Origin: Craterostigma plantagineum
Taxonomy: Eukaryota; Streptophyta; Magnoliopsida; Lamiales; Linderniaceae
Direction: 5' to 3'
Assembly (NCBI GenBank): GCA_027422505.1
Contig: JAPQWV010000050.1
Coordinates: 1,426,001-1,490,000 of the forward strand
DNA: 64,000 nucleotides
Made by a program: the position numbers and the translations under genes. The notes beneath the pieces were generated by a model. The model saw only the letters and a list, made by a program, of their open reading frames with translations, searched no databases and was not told the DNA's origin. Positions within the stretch are counted from its first letter, which is position 1. The number at the start of each line of letters is the position of its first letter. Positions 32,516-44,391 of the stretch are shown piece after piece.

Positions 32516-35500
32516 ATGGTAACGATGGCGACGATGGGAGTTAACGGCGGCCAAATCCCCATACCAAAACTCACCAAGTCCAATTACGAGAATTGGAGCA
32601 TCAAAGTAAAAGCGCTGCTCGGGTCTCAAGATGCATGGGAGGTCGTCGAAACCGGTCATGTCGAGCCAGAAAGCACGGGTGGTTACACGGCAGCACAAAT
32701 GAAGGCATTGAGGGAATCCCGAAAGCAGGACAAAACAGCACTGTACATCATCTATCAATCCGTGGATGAGGCCGGCTTCGAGAAGATAGCCGAGGCTACG
32801 ACTTCAAAGGAAGCGTGGGACACGTTGGAAACAGCCTATAAGGGCGCTGACCGTGTGAAGCAAGTTCGGCTTCAAACCCTTCGAGGAGAACTCGAAATGA
32901 CGAAAATGAAAGAAGGCGAGAGTGTCTCCGAGTACATCACTCGGATTCAAACAATTGCGAATCAACTAAAGAGAAACGGAGAAGCCTTGACGGATGCCCG
33001 AATCGTTGAGAAGATCCTGAGATCTCTAACGAATGACTTCGAGAACGTTGTGTGCGCGATAGAAGAATCCAAGGATCTCGAGAAGATGACGGTTGACGAA
33101 CTCTCGGGCTCACTGGAAGCGCACGAGCAGCGAAAGAGAAAGAAGAAGCAGGATTCTCTCGAGGAAGCCCTGCAAGTAAAATTGTCTGTAAGAGAAGACA
33201 AGGCATCGGGAAGTCAGAATCGAGGAAGAGGACGCGGCCGTGGTGGAAGAGGTTCCGGACGCGGCGGAGGACGCGGAAGAGGAAACCAAAATGATGGAGA
33301 AGGACCTACAAACCAACAAAGTTGGAGAGGTCGTGGCCGAGGAAGAGGCCGAAGCGGACGTTCGAATCGACCGAACGTCGAATGCTACAACTGCGGAAAG
33401 CAGGGCCACTATGCCAGAGACTGCTGGGGAGAAAAGAAAGTGGAAGAAAATGCGAACCTTGTCGCGGAAGAAGAGCCGAAGAACGAAGGAGTTCTTCTTA
33501 TGACGTTCGAGGACAAATACCCGACCAACGAGAAGGTGTGGTACCTCGACACCGGCGCCAGCAATCACATGAGTGGTCAGAAGCATCTCTTCAAGGAACT
33601 AAAAGAAGTGAAAGAAGGGTACGTTTCTTTTGGAGACGACTCAAAAGTTAAAGTAGAAGGACGAGGGAAGGTATGCTTCTCTCGAGCAAATGGAAGAGAA
33701 GGAATGGTCGAGGATGTTTACTACGTTCCTGACATGAAAACTAACATTCTTAGCATGGGACAACTCTTGGAAAGAGGATGTTCAGTCGCTATGAAGGATC
33801 GGGCGATGCAGTTGAGAAGCAAAAGCGGACGACTGATCGCGCATGTTGAGATGGCGAAGAACCGAATGTTCAAGCTCAACATTGACACCATCCAAGAAGA
33901 ATGCCTGCAAGTTGACCTGGAAGACGAGGATCATCTGTGGCATCTTCGCTTCGGACATCTAAACTATGGAAGTTTGAAAGAGATGGCGAACAAAGGAATG
34001 GTGCAAGGACTTCCAAAGATAGTTGGAAGCCAGAAAATCTGTGAAGGCTGTGTTCTCGGGAAACTGCCGAGGACGTCATTCCAGAAGAAAGCGGAGTTCC
34101 GAGCAGAGAACCCACTGGAGCTAATTCACACCGACATATGTGGACCGATGACACCCAACTCTTTCAGCGGAAAGAGGTACTTCATTACCTTCATAGATGA
34201 TTTCTCGAGGAAAACTTGGGTGTATTTCCTGAAGGAGAAATCAGAGGCCTTCGAGATATTCAAGAAGTTCAAGTCAATGGTCGAGAAGGCGACAAAGTCG
34301 AACATCATAGCTGTTCGGTCAGACAGAGGAGGTGAATTCATGTCTGGAGAATTCACAAAATTCTGTGAAGAGCACGGAATAAGGAGATTCCTGACGGCAC
34401 CATACACGCCACAACAGAATGGAGTGGCCGAACGAAAGAATCGAACCATTCTCGACATGGTTCGATCAATGCTGAAAAGCAAGAGGATGCCGAAGGAGTT
34501 CTGGGCAGAAGCCGTACAATGTGCTATCTACATTCAGAATAGGTGCCTCCATAGTAAGCTCGGCGCTCGAACACCACAAGAGGTCTGGAATGGAAAGAAG
34601 CCAAGCGTCTCACATTTGAAAGTATTTGGAAGTGTGGCATATGCTCATGTGCCAGACCAGAGGAGGACGAAGCTTGAAGACAAAAGCAAGAAGCTTGTAT
34701 TTCTTGGATATGACGAGAAGGCGAAGGCATACAAACTGTACGACCCTCTCGATAAGAAGGTTATAGTAAGCAGAGACGTCCGAGTAGACGAAGGGAGTTC
34801 CTGGAATTGGAAAGAAGAAGAAACGGAGGAACAAGAAGAACCCGCGAGTCCCCCATCTACTCTCGAGAAAACTCCACTCGAGGAAGTGTCCGATACTGAA
34901 GAACCCAGACAACCAAAGATGCGATCTTTACGAGACATATATGACTCAACGGAAGAAGTCCATCTTGTTTGTCTCATTGCCGACTCCGAAGAAATCACCT
35001 TTGAAGAAGCGATCGGTAACAAGAGGTGGAAGGCCGCGATGGACGAAGAAATCAAGTCCATCGAGAAGAACAGGACGTGGGAGTTGAAGAAACTCCCGAC
35101 CGGCCATAGACCCATCGGGGTAAAATGGGTCTTTAAGAAAAAGACAAATGCCGAAGGACTCATCGAGCGCTATAAAGCGAGGCTAGTCGCGAAAGGCTAC
35201 AAGCAACGTGCCGGGATCGATTACGACGAAGTCTTCGCTCCCGTTGCAAGAATGGAAACCATCAGACTCCTGTTAGCACAAGCTGCCCAATTCGGATGGA
35301 CTATCTTTCAAATGGATGTTAAATCAGCCTTCTTGAACGGAGAACTCGAGGAAGAAGTCTATATAGAACAACCTCCTGGCTACTCGAGAAGAGGAGAAGA
35401 AGAGAAAGTGTTGAAGCTGAGAAAGGCGCTCTATGGTCTGAAGCAGGCGCCTCGGGCATGGAATACTCGAATCGATAGCTATTTCAAGAAGAATAAATTC

Positions 35501-36811
35501 CATCAATGCCCGTACGAGCACGCCCTCTACATCAAGAAGGAAGAAAGAGGTATTATCATAGTCGCACTCTATGTTGACGATCTCATCTTCATGGGAAGTA
35601 ACGAGGAAATGATCAAAGAATTCAAGAAGGAGATGACCGAAGAATTTGAGATGACCGACCTTGGAAAAATGAAGTATTTCTTGGGTTTAGAAGTCGAGCA
35701 ACTGAGGACAGGAATTTTCGTCTCGCAAACAAAGTATGCGGGAGAGATACTTGAGAAAGGAAAGATGAAGGAGTGCAAGCCAATAGCAACCCCGATGGAG
35801 CTCGGTGCAAAACTCTCAAAATTTGAGGGAGGAGAAAGAGTAAGTGCAACAGAGTACCGAAGCTTGGTAGGAAGCCTGAGATACCTGACCTGCACGAGGC
35901 CGGATATCACATACGCGGTCGGGGTTGTAAGTCGCTTCATGGAAGAACCTCGCCAATCGCATTTCAAGGCAATTAAAAGAATACTCCGATACGTTCAAGG
36001 AACGAAGTCGCTCGGGCTCTTCTACCCGAGGACAGGTGACACAAAATTGGTCGGCTACTCAGACAGTGATTGGTGCGGAGACGTTGATGATAGAAGAAGC
36101 ACGAGCGGATATGTCTTCTACCTAGGAAGCTCAGCATTCACTTGGCTCTCGAAGAAGCAGCCAATTGTAACTTTGTCAACATGCGAAGCCGAGTATGTTG
36201 CAGCCTCATTATGCGTCATGCACGCAATATGGCTGAGAAATCTGCTTCTCGAGCTAAATATCGAACAGGAAGAGCCAACCGAGATCCGTGTGGATAACAA
36301 ATCGGCAATCGAGCTAGCCAAGAATCCGGTGCATCATGAAAGAAGCAAACACATCGATGCCCGATTCCATTTCATCCGAGAGCAGGTGAAGAAAGAAAAC
36401 GTGAAGATGATTCACGTTCCAAGTCTGGACCAGGTCGCAGACATTTTCACGAAGCCGTTGCCGATACCCATATTCGAGAACCTAAAAGATGCGCTAGGGA
36501 TGAAAGATCGGAAGACCTTGAGCTTAAGGGAGGAATTTGTTGGAAATAAAGCCCAAGAGTCTCCCGAGGAGAAGCCGCCCGAACAAGAAGGAGTCTCCCG
36601 AGCAAGGCACCGCCCGAGCAAGAGCAAGCCAGAAGGCAAACTGTCCGAAAAGAAAGAGGCTGTCGAGAAGATGGCCGAGCAAGGAGACCGAGAAGGAGAA
36701 ACCGACCGAGAAGGAAGAATGTCCCGAGAAGGACATTACCCGACCAGAACAGAAGCACAGCAGTTGAGGAAGTGCTGGAAAGAGCAGATCGTGGGAGAAC
36801 TGCTGAAGTAG
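32516..36811 (+). CDS. Copia gag-pol polyprotein, intact
   Basis: One frame of 1431 residues from ATG 32516; ATG codons at 32525 and 32534 are alternatives, while an upstream GTG overlaps the primer site and is not used. In order: gag core ([24 protein letters not shown]), an RGG-rich basic tract, zinc knuckle [14 protein letters not shown], protease DTGAS, integrase zinc region ([17 protein letters not shown]), integrase core ([24 protein letters not shown]), RT ([15 protein letters not shown]), RNase H ([29 protein letters not shown]) and [11 protein letters not shown]. The frame has no stop at the usual end: it crosses the purine tract, enters the 3' LTR at 36538 and adds about 91 Glu/Lys/Arg-rich residues before TAG... 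TGA-free reading ends at 36811. Confidence 0.93.
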   Translation: MVTMATMGVNGGQIPIPKLTKSNYENWSIKVKALLGSQDAWEVVETGHVEPESTGGYTAAQMKALRESRKQDKTALYIIYQSVDEAGFEKIAEATTSKEAWDTLETAYKGADRVKQVRLQTLRGELEMTKMKEGESVSEYITRIQTIANQLKRNGEALTDARIVEKILRSLTNDFENVVCAIEESKDLEKMTVDELSGSLEAHEQRKRKKKQDSLEEALQVKLSVREDKASGSQNRGRGRGRGGRGSGRGGGRGRGNQNDGEGPTNQQSWRGRGRGRGRSGRSNRPNVECYNCGKQGHYARDCWGEKKVEENANLVAEEEPKNEGVLLMTFEDKYPTNEKVWYLDTGASNHMSGQKHLFKELKEVKEGYVSFGDDSKVKVEGRGKVCFSRANGREGMVEDVYYVPDMKTNILSMGQLLERGCSVAMKDRAMQLRSKSGRLIAHVEMAKNRMFKLNIDTIQEECLQVDLEDEDHLWHLRFGHLNYGSLKEMANKGMVQGLPKIVGSQKICEGCVLGKLPRTSFQKKAEFRAENPLELIHTDICGPMTPNSFSGKRYFITFIDDFSRKTWVYFLKEKSEAFEIFKKFKSMVEKATKSNIIAVRSDRGGEFMSGEFTKFCEEHGIRRFLTAPYTPQQNGVAERKNRTILDMVRSMLKSKRMPKEFWAEAVQCAIYIQNRCLHSKLGARTPQEVWNGKKPSVSHLKVFGSVAYAHVPDQRRTKLEDKSKKLVFLGYDEKAKAYKLYDPLDKKVIVSRDVRVDEGSSWNWKEEETEEQEEPASPPSTLEKTPLEEVSDTEEPRQPKMRSLRDIYDSTEEVHLVCLIADSEEITFEEAIGNKRWKAAMDEEIKSIEKNRTWELKKLPTGHRPIGVKWVFKKKTNAEGLIERYKARLVAKGYKQRAGIDYDEVFAPVARMETIRLLLAQAAQFGWTIFQMDVKSAFLNGELEEEVYIEQPPGYSRRGEEEKVLKLRKALYGLKQAPRAWNTRIDSYFKKNKFHQCPYEHALYIKKEERGIIIVALYVDDLIFMGSNEEMIKEFKKEMTEEFEMTDLGKMKYFLGLEVEQLRTGIFVSQTKYAGEILEKGKMKECKPIATPMELGAKLSKFEGGERVSATEYRSLVGSLRYLTCTRPDITYAVGVVSRFMEEPRQSHFKAIKRILRYVQGTKSLGLFYPRTGDTKLVGYSDSDWCGDVDDRRSTSGYVFYLGSSAFTWLSKKQPIVTLSTCEAEYVAASLCVMHAIWLRNLLLELNIEQEEPTEIRVDNKSAIELAKNPVHHERSKHIDARFHFIREQVKKENVKMIHVPSLDQVADIFTKPLPIPIFENLKDALGMKDRKTLSLREEFVGNKAQESPEEKPPEQEGVSRARHRPSKSKPEGKLSEKKEAVEKMAEQGDREGETDREGRMSREGHYPTRTEAQQLRKCWKEQIVGELLK

Positions 36812-37081
36812 TGGACAGCAGTTGAGGAGCGAAAAATACTCCTCACGTCTGTAGTGGAGGAAACCGACTTAGTAGTAGTATAAATAAGTAGTTCATTTTC
36901 AGTCTAAAGTGTGTTAGATGATAGAGTTAGTGTCCAAGTCGAAATCTGCATTCTGCTGTGTCGTTAATTTTTAAGTAAGAAAAGTGCTTCTCCGCCACTC
37001 CGTGTAAATTCCCAGAATTCCCTTTCAAATTGCTTCTGAAAAACAGTTTACCAATCCCACACGCAATCCGCTAAAACAACA
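36538..37081 (+). repeat. 3' LTR of intronic copia element
   Basis: 544 bp with one difference from the 5' LTR. It follows the purine tract AAGGGAGGAA. Its first 274 bp encode the tail of the polyprotein. Confidence 0.96.
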
Positions 37082-37088
37082 ATAAAAT

Positions 37089-37332
37089 ACTCCCTCCATC
37101 CCCGGGAATTTATCACATAAGTTGCACGCAAATTAAAGTGACATTATTATAATAATATAGTACAATAAAAAGGTAAAAAGGTTTATATTTTAACACGTCT
37201 TTTAAGAATATTTAATGTTATTATATTGATGGTTTGTGATAGTTTTTTGCTAAATAAGGAAATGTAATACAATTATTGTGACGCTCGAAATGAAAAAGTG
37301 TGATAAAATTAGCGGGACGACCGGAGCAATAA
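37089..37332. mobile_element. Stowaway-like MITE in GTP cyclohydrolase intron 1
   Basis: It begins CTCCCTCCATCCCC and ends with a degenerate complement (GGGACGACCGGAGC); TTTATCACA recurs inverted at both sides. TA flanks are present. About 245 bp, no coding capacity. It lies immediately after the right target duplication of the copia element, so the pre-insertion intron was mostly this MITE. Confidence 0.65.
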
Positions 37333-37386
37333 AAAGAGCTGCTTTTTGAATTATTAGATAAATGATCACCCTATTATTATTATTAG

Positions 37387-38029
37387 GTTACGAGCAAAAC
37401 GAGGCAGAAATCGTCGGCGGCGCGCTGTTCCCTTCGACCCTAAAATGCTCGGCGCGGTTTCTTCAATCCTTTCTTCCCTCGGCGAAGACGGCGACCCACT
37501 ACGCAAGGAGCTAATAGAAACGCCGGCGTGTTTTCTGAGCTGGCTACTGAACTTCAAACGGTCAAATTTTGACCATCCCATTGCCGTAATAACCTACGCC
37601 GACGGCGGCGGAGGAGGAGGAGAAGGGCCCATCTCGTCCGAACTGAACATACCCTTCTTGTCTCAGTGCGAGCACCACTTGCTCCCCTTCCACGGCGTCG
37701 TCCACGTGGGCTACCGAGCCGGGTCGAGCGGAGTCGGGTCGGGTCGGAGGTCTCTGCTGCGGGCGGTGGTGGGTTTTTACGGGTTCAAGCTGCAGGTGCA
37801 GGAGAGGCTGACGAGGCAGATAGCTGAGGCGGCGGCGGCGTTCTTGGGCGGCGATGTGATGGTGGTGGCCGAGGCGGCGCATACCTGTATGGTCTCTAGG
37901 GGGATAGAGAAGTTCGGCTGCACCACCTCGTCGGTGGCCGTCCTCGGCCGGTTTGCGGCGGAGCCGTCGGCGAGGAAGAGGTTTCTGCAGATGATTGCCC
38001 ATGCGTCGCCGCCGCCGGAGAGTTCTTGA
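37387..38029 (+). pseudogene. GTP cyclohydrolase I, deleted exon 2 with C-terminal module
   Basis: After the acceptor at 37385-37386 the exon continues exon 1 in phase with GYEQNEAEIVGGALFP, the next segment of the N-terminal module. Near 37431-37440 the sequence jumps to the start of the C-terminal module in another frame (PKMLGAVSSILSSLGED), so roughly 200 residues of a normal plant enzyme are missing. The original frame stops near 37515. From ATG 37445 an open frame of 194 residues covers the C-terminal module: SQCEHHLLPFHGVVHVGY, FYGFKLQVQERLTRQIAE and HTCMVSRGIEKFG. In plants the two modules complement each other's missing residues and single modules are reported to be inactive, so this frame is unlikely to give an active enzyme. 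Confidence 0.87.
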
Positions 38030-39899
38030 TTTTTAATTTTTTTTTTTTTTTTTTTGAGTGCTCGTTGATGGATTTTGTCTCGTTGTTTCGCGGCGTGTGC
38101 TGTTGGAAATAAATGTAATATATTTATGGAGATGAATAAGAAAAGAATTGTTGGAAAGGACTAGCCGAATTTAATGAATTATTTAACTTTCCTTTTAGGC
38201 CCTCCTCAATGCAAGGTTTTTTGGGTGATTAGGATAGAGAAAAACCTGATAATTTGAGGTTTTTACCACTATGGCTTATAGGAGGTTTTTTGGTAGGTTT
38301 AATATATCATACCTGGGTTTTTTGTAACTTTTTCTTTATTTTTTCTTTTTTACTTTCTTATCTCATTACTAATATTTATATATTAATGTTTGTTTATGTA
38401 TTGATATTTGCTTATATATTAATTTGTTTATATATTAATATTTATTAGTTTTTTTACTAAAAAGTTTTAATGCGTTAAAAGTGTTTATTTTTTATTTAAC
38501 TTATTTACTTTTTCATGCAATATTTATTTTTTATTAAATTTAAAAATTAAATAATTCGAAATATAATTATATAGAAATAATTTTGAAAATTAGATAAATA
38601 TAATGTGATGGGTTTTTAATACTTTTTCCTTCTTATCATATATTAATATTTGTTTATTAATATTTATTAATTTTTTTATTTTTTAAGAAAAAAAATTAAT
38701 GTGTTAAAAATGTTTATTTTTTTTATATTTCAAATAAATAATATTTTTATTATATAATCAATTTTTTTTTAAATATAAAAAATTAGATAATGTGAAATAT
38801 AATTATTTATAAATTATTTTGAAAATTAGATAAATATAATTGGTTAATTAAATAAAATTAAATGAAATTAATGAGGATTCCCAATAAACCTACTTTTTGG
38901 GTTTTATGGTTGGATGGAGATTTTATTTTGGAGGTAGAAATTTTTTACTTTTGAGGTAGCGCTGACGTGGCACACAAAAAACCATCTTTTTTGGATTTAG
39001 CATTGAGGAAGGCCTTAATTCGATGGAATTTTATTGACGAATATCGGAATACAAGGGGATGTTTTTAGTGCTTCTCAACGGATAGTTCTTGGTGTTTCAT
39101 AATTGCGTACGTGTGCGATGTTAAAATAAATGGAACGTAGTTAAGGGGTTGAATTTATTTTGGTTATTTGATATGAACTGAATAAAGATATTAACTTAAT
39201 TAAACAATATTCATTTACCTAATTAAATGAATTATATAACTTCATTAGGATGAATTAATGAAATATACGAATAGATCGGATTCATAGCAGGTGATTTAAA
39301 TAAATTCTTACAACTACTACGTCATTTAAAAGATTTTGTTTCCTATATAAATAGGGTTCCATTTTCAGTTATTAAATGTAGATAGCGAAACACAGCAATC
39401 ATTTTCACTCCCATTTTATTTGTACTTAAACAGCTGTGGACAAACATAAGAGGTGAGAATTTCTTAGGAAAACAGAATGAGATCTGAAAAAAGATCAACA
39501 AAGCATTACATCCAAAATCAAAACTGATGGTGCTCTGTTCTGTTCTAACATCTCCTCTGTAATGGCTTATATATCTTACATGGTTAAAATCTAAAAGCTA
39601 ATTAAAAAAAAAAAAAAAAAAAACCCTCCTGAGAATCCACAGAATTAAATAGAAATACATAAATCATTTCTCAGCATACCTTCAGTTGCTTACCATGGCA
39701 GGCAACACCTCCTTTCGCCTTAACTCTTTCGATCGAAAACCTAAAGAAGAAACATACGATTACTCGACAAATGGCACGAAAGGAAAGCAACAAATGCCCG
39801 TGTGTGATAATAAACGGTGAAGCTCGATCGACCCCTTTCGCATGGAACTACTGACGTTTGAGCCCACTAAAATCCCATGCTTCCAAGCCAAAGTCGAAC
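38030..39899. other. AT-rich intergenic DNA and 3' region of the lysine-rich gene
   Basis: Poly-T at about 38036-38055, long AT-rich runs to 38900, and poly-A at 39603-39620. The part next to 39900 is probably the 3' untranslated region of the minus-strand gene. No other gene seen. Confidence 0.45.
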
Positions 39900-42583
39900 T
39901 TAGTAAGGAATGACATATGGCAGAGCAATAACGTCTGCGGGCTCTAATCTCATAGCTCCATCCCAAACCTCCCTTGTGGGCCCAGGATGATCTGAGGAAG
40001 CTGCTAATTTCGGCTTCTTCGATGGAGAAACTGAAGCGCCGAACAACCACTCTTCGTCTCCCAAAGTAGGCCAATCGACACGGGGAACTGTTAGTATCTT
40101 GTCCAAATATTTCAAATCGGGGTGGGGAGATTTTTTCGTGGATTTATTATCCCTCTTCGATTTCTCAGATTTCTCCTTGGATTTTGTGGAAGGGGTACCC
40201 TCTTTTATTACACCATTCTTCCTCGAATCTTTCTGAACAGCGAGGTTTGTTTCATTTTGTGCAGATGGTTGCAGTGAGTGGAAAGGCTTTCCATCGAAAC
40301 TGTGGTTATTGATAAGCTGTTGCTTGAGCGTAGGATTTGTTTGACACAGTGCAGCCTTCTTTTCCATACCCAAAAGAGGTGAGCAGACAAAACCATTACT
40401 GACCATGTGATTGTCAGCAGTGGCCATTGGTGAATCTGCGGTGAAGTTGTTTTGTTGTTAGGCTTACTTATTAATTTGCTAACGAAAGGTTTTAGAGAGG
40501 AAAATCTCACCGTTGGCCTTCTGATTTTCCGCTTTTACAGCAGCTGTATTTGTACTATTTTGAGAAGGATGAGAGTTGCTTCCATTCTGAGTGCCTCGAT
40601 GTGAGAATGAAGCAGCTCCTGACAAATTGTTTAGTTGAAGCCCATTGTCATTAGCCAAAAAAAATAAAGAAATTACTGAAGAAAATGAAAACAGGGGTTC
40701 ATTTCATAACTTCATAGGGCTGCTAAGTTATTAGGAAAACTAAGATACGAAACTGACCGTGCAAAAAGCCATTCGATTCAGGGACTTTGGGTTTTGGAAG
40801 ATTTCCACGCTGTTCAAGGCTCTGCATCGAACTATGAGATACCTCACGAAATATGAAAGATTTAACACTATTTCCATCCTTTTTAATCGACTCCTTAATG
40901 CTATCCATTGTCTCCTTTTTCTCCTTGCTGCTTTTCTTGTCTTCTGCTTTCTTACTCGTATCTCTCTGTCCATGCCTGAGGTGCTCATTGCCTTTTCTGT
41001 AATCATTTCTTTGACTAAGCTTTTCGGTTTCCTCATTTTTCCTGCAAACCACTTCCACTTTGCTAGAAACATCACCAGCCTTATTTTGTATCTCTCCATG
41101 AACTTGTCCAGAAAACCTAGCAGCAGAACCATTTTCCAAGTCCCCTGTATTGACTTCGAGGTGTTGCGAGCTACCAATTTTTCCAAGCTCTCTCTTCTCC
41201 CTAACATGTTCGAAAGAACGAGCCACCTTGAAATCATTGTTAAACTCCACTTTCTCCAACAATTTAGGCTTTCCTTGTCCCACTTGACCGATTTTCTGAG
41301 GCAAACAATTATCCGCCGCTGCATCATCGTTGCTGAGTCTCTTTCCCAGTTCAGCCAAGATTTTAGAATCATGGGTTTCGCTATATGATTTGCCATCCAA
41401 AACGAGCTTCCCACCATTTTCATTTTCCAAGGACTGTACCTCTTTCTTATCATCCGACGACTTGTGCTTATCCCTCTTTTTATGCTTCTTGTCCTTGTGC
41501 TTCTTTTCTTTCCGATCCTTATCATCTTTCTGTTTTTCGCTTTTTGACTTATCCTTTCTCTCACTTTTCTCTTTTTTCTCCTTATCTTTCTTGTGTTTCT
41601 TCTCCTTTTGCTTCTCCTGGTACAACATTCCACCAATTATCCAACAAACATAAAGTTAAAGCCAAGTGCTCTGAAAAACCAAAAATACATTACGATTTCC
41701 AATAGCATTTAGCAAGCCTTTCGACTTTTATGGTCAATAGCTAACTAAAGCTGCCTACTCGATAGATATTGTTGCCTCTTCGAGGATATTAAGTGAACCG
41801 ATTAAGATTGTTGCCTCATTACTTCAAAACCATAGTTTAAAAATTGCGGTCACACATACTGAAATTTCTTTCCCATATCATACTTTCATCCCTAAATAAG
41901 AAAATGAATGACTAATAAATAAAAATAAAATACGTTATTTGGAGCATCAGAACAGGTCCTTACGAAACAAAAAACTCGTGGGCAAGAATTATTATTTTTA
42001 TGGTACCCAAAACATCTGAAATTTCATCTATAGGAGCTAAGTTGATGGATATCACCATCAACTGCAGCTAATAACATAGAAATAAAGGAAAGTATATTAC
42101 TGAACTTAACATATACACAATCCAAAGTCCAAACATCTGTTCCATGCAGCTTAATTCCTCATTTATGCGACGTAGACACGTGTATTAAAAACAAAAATGA
42201 TGGTTATGTACATATAATATTCCATCTCAGATGCAGATAACAGAAACCAAATAAAAGAGTCCTGATTTGCAGAAATAAAGTTCCAGTTTCCAGTTCAGTC
42301 TTATCCGAATGGTGAAAGAATACATAAATGCACATGAGCTACTTACCCAAATTTAACTGAAAGTCGACCTAGCATACGCCACTATAAGGCGCATGTCTAC
42401 CGCTTCATTTAATGAATTAATAGCTTACGTAGAAACTAGAAAGATCTGTCATAATTAAAAACATATGACGACTAAAACAAAGACCATGTAAACTCAAAGA
42501 CAAACCTTCAGTATCAAGTTCGCGTCATCTAGTTTAGCCTTTTTCTCATATCCCGGCGGTGGAAATGGGAAACACCGAGACAT
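39900..42583 (-). CDS. Lysine-rich nuclear-type plant protein, function unknown
   Basis: Deduced exons (minus): 42583-42506, 41616-40758, 40618-40511, 40435-39900. They total 1581 bp, 526 residues, with all phases and GT-AG borders consistent. The N-terminus MSRCFPFPPPGYEKK and the acidic/aromatic C-terminus (DWPTLGDEEWLFG, then VWDGAMRLEPADVIALPYVIPY) are conserved in a plant family often labelled 'myb-like protein X' or 'DNA ligase-like' without functional support. Residues about 27-90 are almost only Lys, Glu, Asp and Arg (KEKKHKKDKEKKEKSERKDK) and would act as nuclear localisation signal or charged coiled coil. The middle is polar and probably disordered. No enzymatic motif of a ligase is present. 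A long 5' leader with introns and a TATA box near 43840 fit the upstream sequence. Confidence 0.85.
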
Positions 42584-43978
42584 TGCACGTGATCAAGTAA
42601 ACAACTTGCTGAATCTTCAAGACGAAGAAGCTTCCTTAAAACCTTGTTGGAATTTCCAAACATAGGAAAGGACCAAAAACACATAAAGCGTTCATACACC
42701 ATGACCTGACAATCATTGCCAGACCCTCCACTAACTTACTAGCTTCCTTCTCTCACGTCGCGAAAAAAGCAAAAGATGGAAAAGTTTATTCCCCGCCTGT
42801 TCTTGGAAACAACAAAACACAACAAAGGAAGATCATCATGATCTCCAAGGACGGTGGTACAACTACAAACCATTTTTTTTTCCAATGTGAAAAGATTGGC
42901 CTATATGCAACTATCACCTGAAAAGGATCGGGACTTCAGCCAACTGTTTCACGCCATGGAATCGTTAAGAAACCTGCCCATCATCCAAAAGTTCGAAATC
43001 ATTTGCAAGCACTGAACACGCTAAACTACGAAGAGAATCCACGTTTCCTTGAAGTTAAGAAATGAGCATGCTTCAACCTTGATATTAAATCATTTACCAT
43101 TATCAATCAAGAAGGGAAGGTCAGTAACTAATGGCAAAAGATAGTTTCATACTATCAAATTCCATGGCGCCAGTAAAACTCAATTACTTCAATACTACTA
43201 ATTAATCACCGATTCACCTACGGTTATTCTGAAAAGACAAACAAGCCCCTTTCCAGGTGGATCCAACCCTAGGCTGCCGATCAAAGATGAGAAACTGTTA
43301 GACGAAACCATTAAAGAAGAATCTGCTCTCCACCCAAAAAAAAAATTACCACCTTGATCGAAAAAACAGAGAATCCAGCCCCACAATTCGCAGCAAAAAC
43401 GAACCCAAAAGCCCACTTCTCGGACAAGCTACGACAAGCAATCAAAACAACTCCTTGACAAGCGAATGCTCAGTTGAAAATCAATTCCCAAAGTTGCTCT
43501 ACACTTCTTTCGAAAATCAAGCAGATTGCATTGCCGAGGCAAACACGGAGGATCATCAACACAAATCTAGAAGAAGACCACTCAGAGCTCGTCTGCGAAT
43601 TATATTCTGTACAAACAAACAATCTCTGTGGTTTCTCTCCGAGTAAGGGAGTCTCTGTGTGGATGTAAATTAGTTTATGTCCTCAGATCCTAAAGGGATT
43701 TTTCATGCTGAAGAGATTTTCCAACCTTGAAATGGGTTTTCTTTTTTTCTCTTTTTTTCCCCCTTATTTCCTGTTTTGCCTCACACGGTTTTGGGAAAAG
43801 AGACCAACAATGAGGGATGTGAAGCAAAGGGTATATTTATAGAGGTATGGTATGGAGAGAGAAACGTTTTAACAAAATTAAAAGAGAATCGAGACATGAA
43901 AGGTAGGAATAACTAATTTATCTTTTAGTTTCTCTTCTTTCTCAAAATTGTATAAAATGCCTTTCAAGAAATCTCTGA
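42584..43978 (-). other. 5' leader and promoter region of the lysine-rich gene
   Basis: No other gene seen. The distance from the TATA-like site (43832-43841) to the start codon, about 1.25 kb, implies one or more leader introns. Confidence 0.5.
43832..43841 (-). promoter_or_regulatory. TATA box for the lysine-rich gene
   Basis: The minus strand reads CTATAAATATA. It is the only good TATA sequence upstream of the gene before the foldback element at 43979. Confidence 0.55.
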
Positions 43979-44391
43979 GGGGCAAAATTAAAATTAGGTC
44001 ACTAAGTATATAAGTTTTCGTTTTTGGGTTACTATGTTTGATAATTGTAAAAGTAGGTCACTAACATTTCATGTGAAAACAATTTTGGGTCATTTTTCAA
44101 TTTTAGGTCACTAAGAATATATTTTTACGATTTTGGTTCACTAAGTTTAGATTTTTTCAATTTTGGATCACTATGTTATAACATTAGTACTAAATGAGTG
44201 ACCCAAAATTGAAAAAAATGTAAACTTAGTGACTCAATATCGAAAAAATATATTCTTAGTGACCTAAAATTGAAAAATGACCCAAAATTGTTTTCACATG
44301 AAAAGTTAGTGACCTACTTTTGCAATTATCAAACATTGTGACCCAAAAATGAAAACATGTATACTTAGAGACCTAATTTTATAATTTCCCC
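43979..44391. mobile_element. Foldback element, near-perfect palindrome (413 bp)
   Basis: The left arm (43979 to about 44190) and the complement of the right arm (about 44200-44391) match almost throughout: AAATTAGGTC, TTTGATAATTG(C/T)AAAAGTAGG, CATGTGAAAACAATTTTGGG, TTTTCAATTTTAGGTCACTA. The motif AGGTCACTAA or its complement recurs about every 50 bp, so each arm is itself built of short repeats. Termini GGGG(C)AAA / TTTCCCC. No coding capacity. Confidence 0.88.

Larger units (their letters stand above)
31955..37081 (+). mobile_element. Intact Ty1/copia retrotransposon in a GTP cyclohydrolase intron (5127 bp)
   Basis: The element has 544-bp LTRs, target duplication ATAAA (31950-31954 and 37082-37086), a primer site for initiator tRNA-Met and one uninterrupted gag-pol frame. 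The LTRs differ at one site (C at 32465, T at 37048). It inserted 12 bp after the 5' splice site of intron 1, in the same orientation as the gene. All expected domains and catalytic motifs are present, so this is the best candidate in the window for an autonomous element. The relic at 1746-1995 belongs to a related family. Confidence 0.97.

Noticed and set aside
33110..33586. Minus-strand open frames inside the copia polyproteins
   Set aside because: They are antisense shadows of codon-biased, Glu/Lys-rich coding sequence and match no protein family.
40740..41636. Alternative 298-residue minus-strand frame in the lysine-rich gene
   Set aside because: It overlaps exon 2 in another frame. Only the other frame gives the conserved family ends and consistent splice phases.
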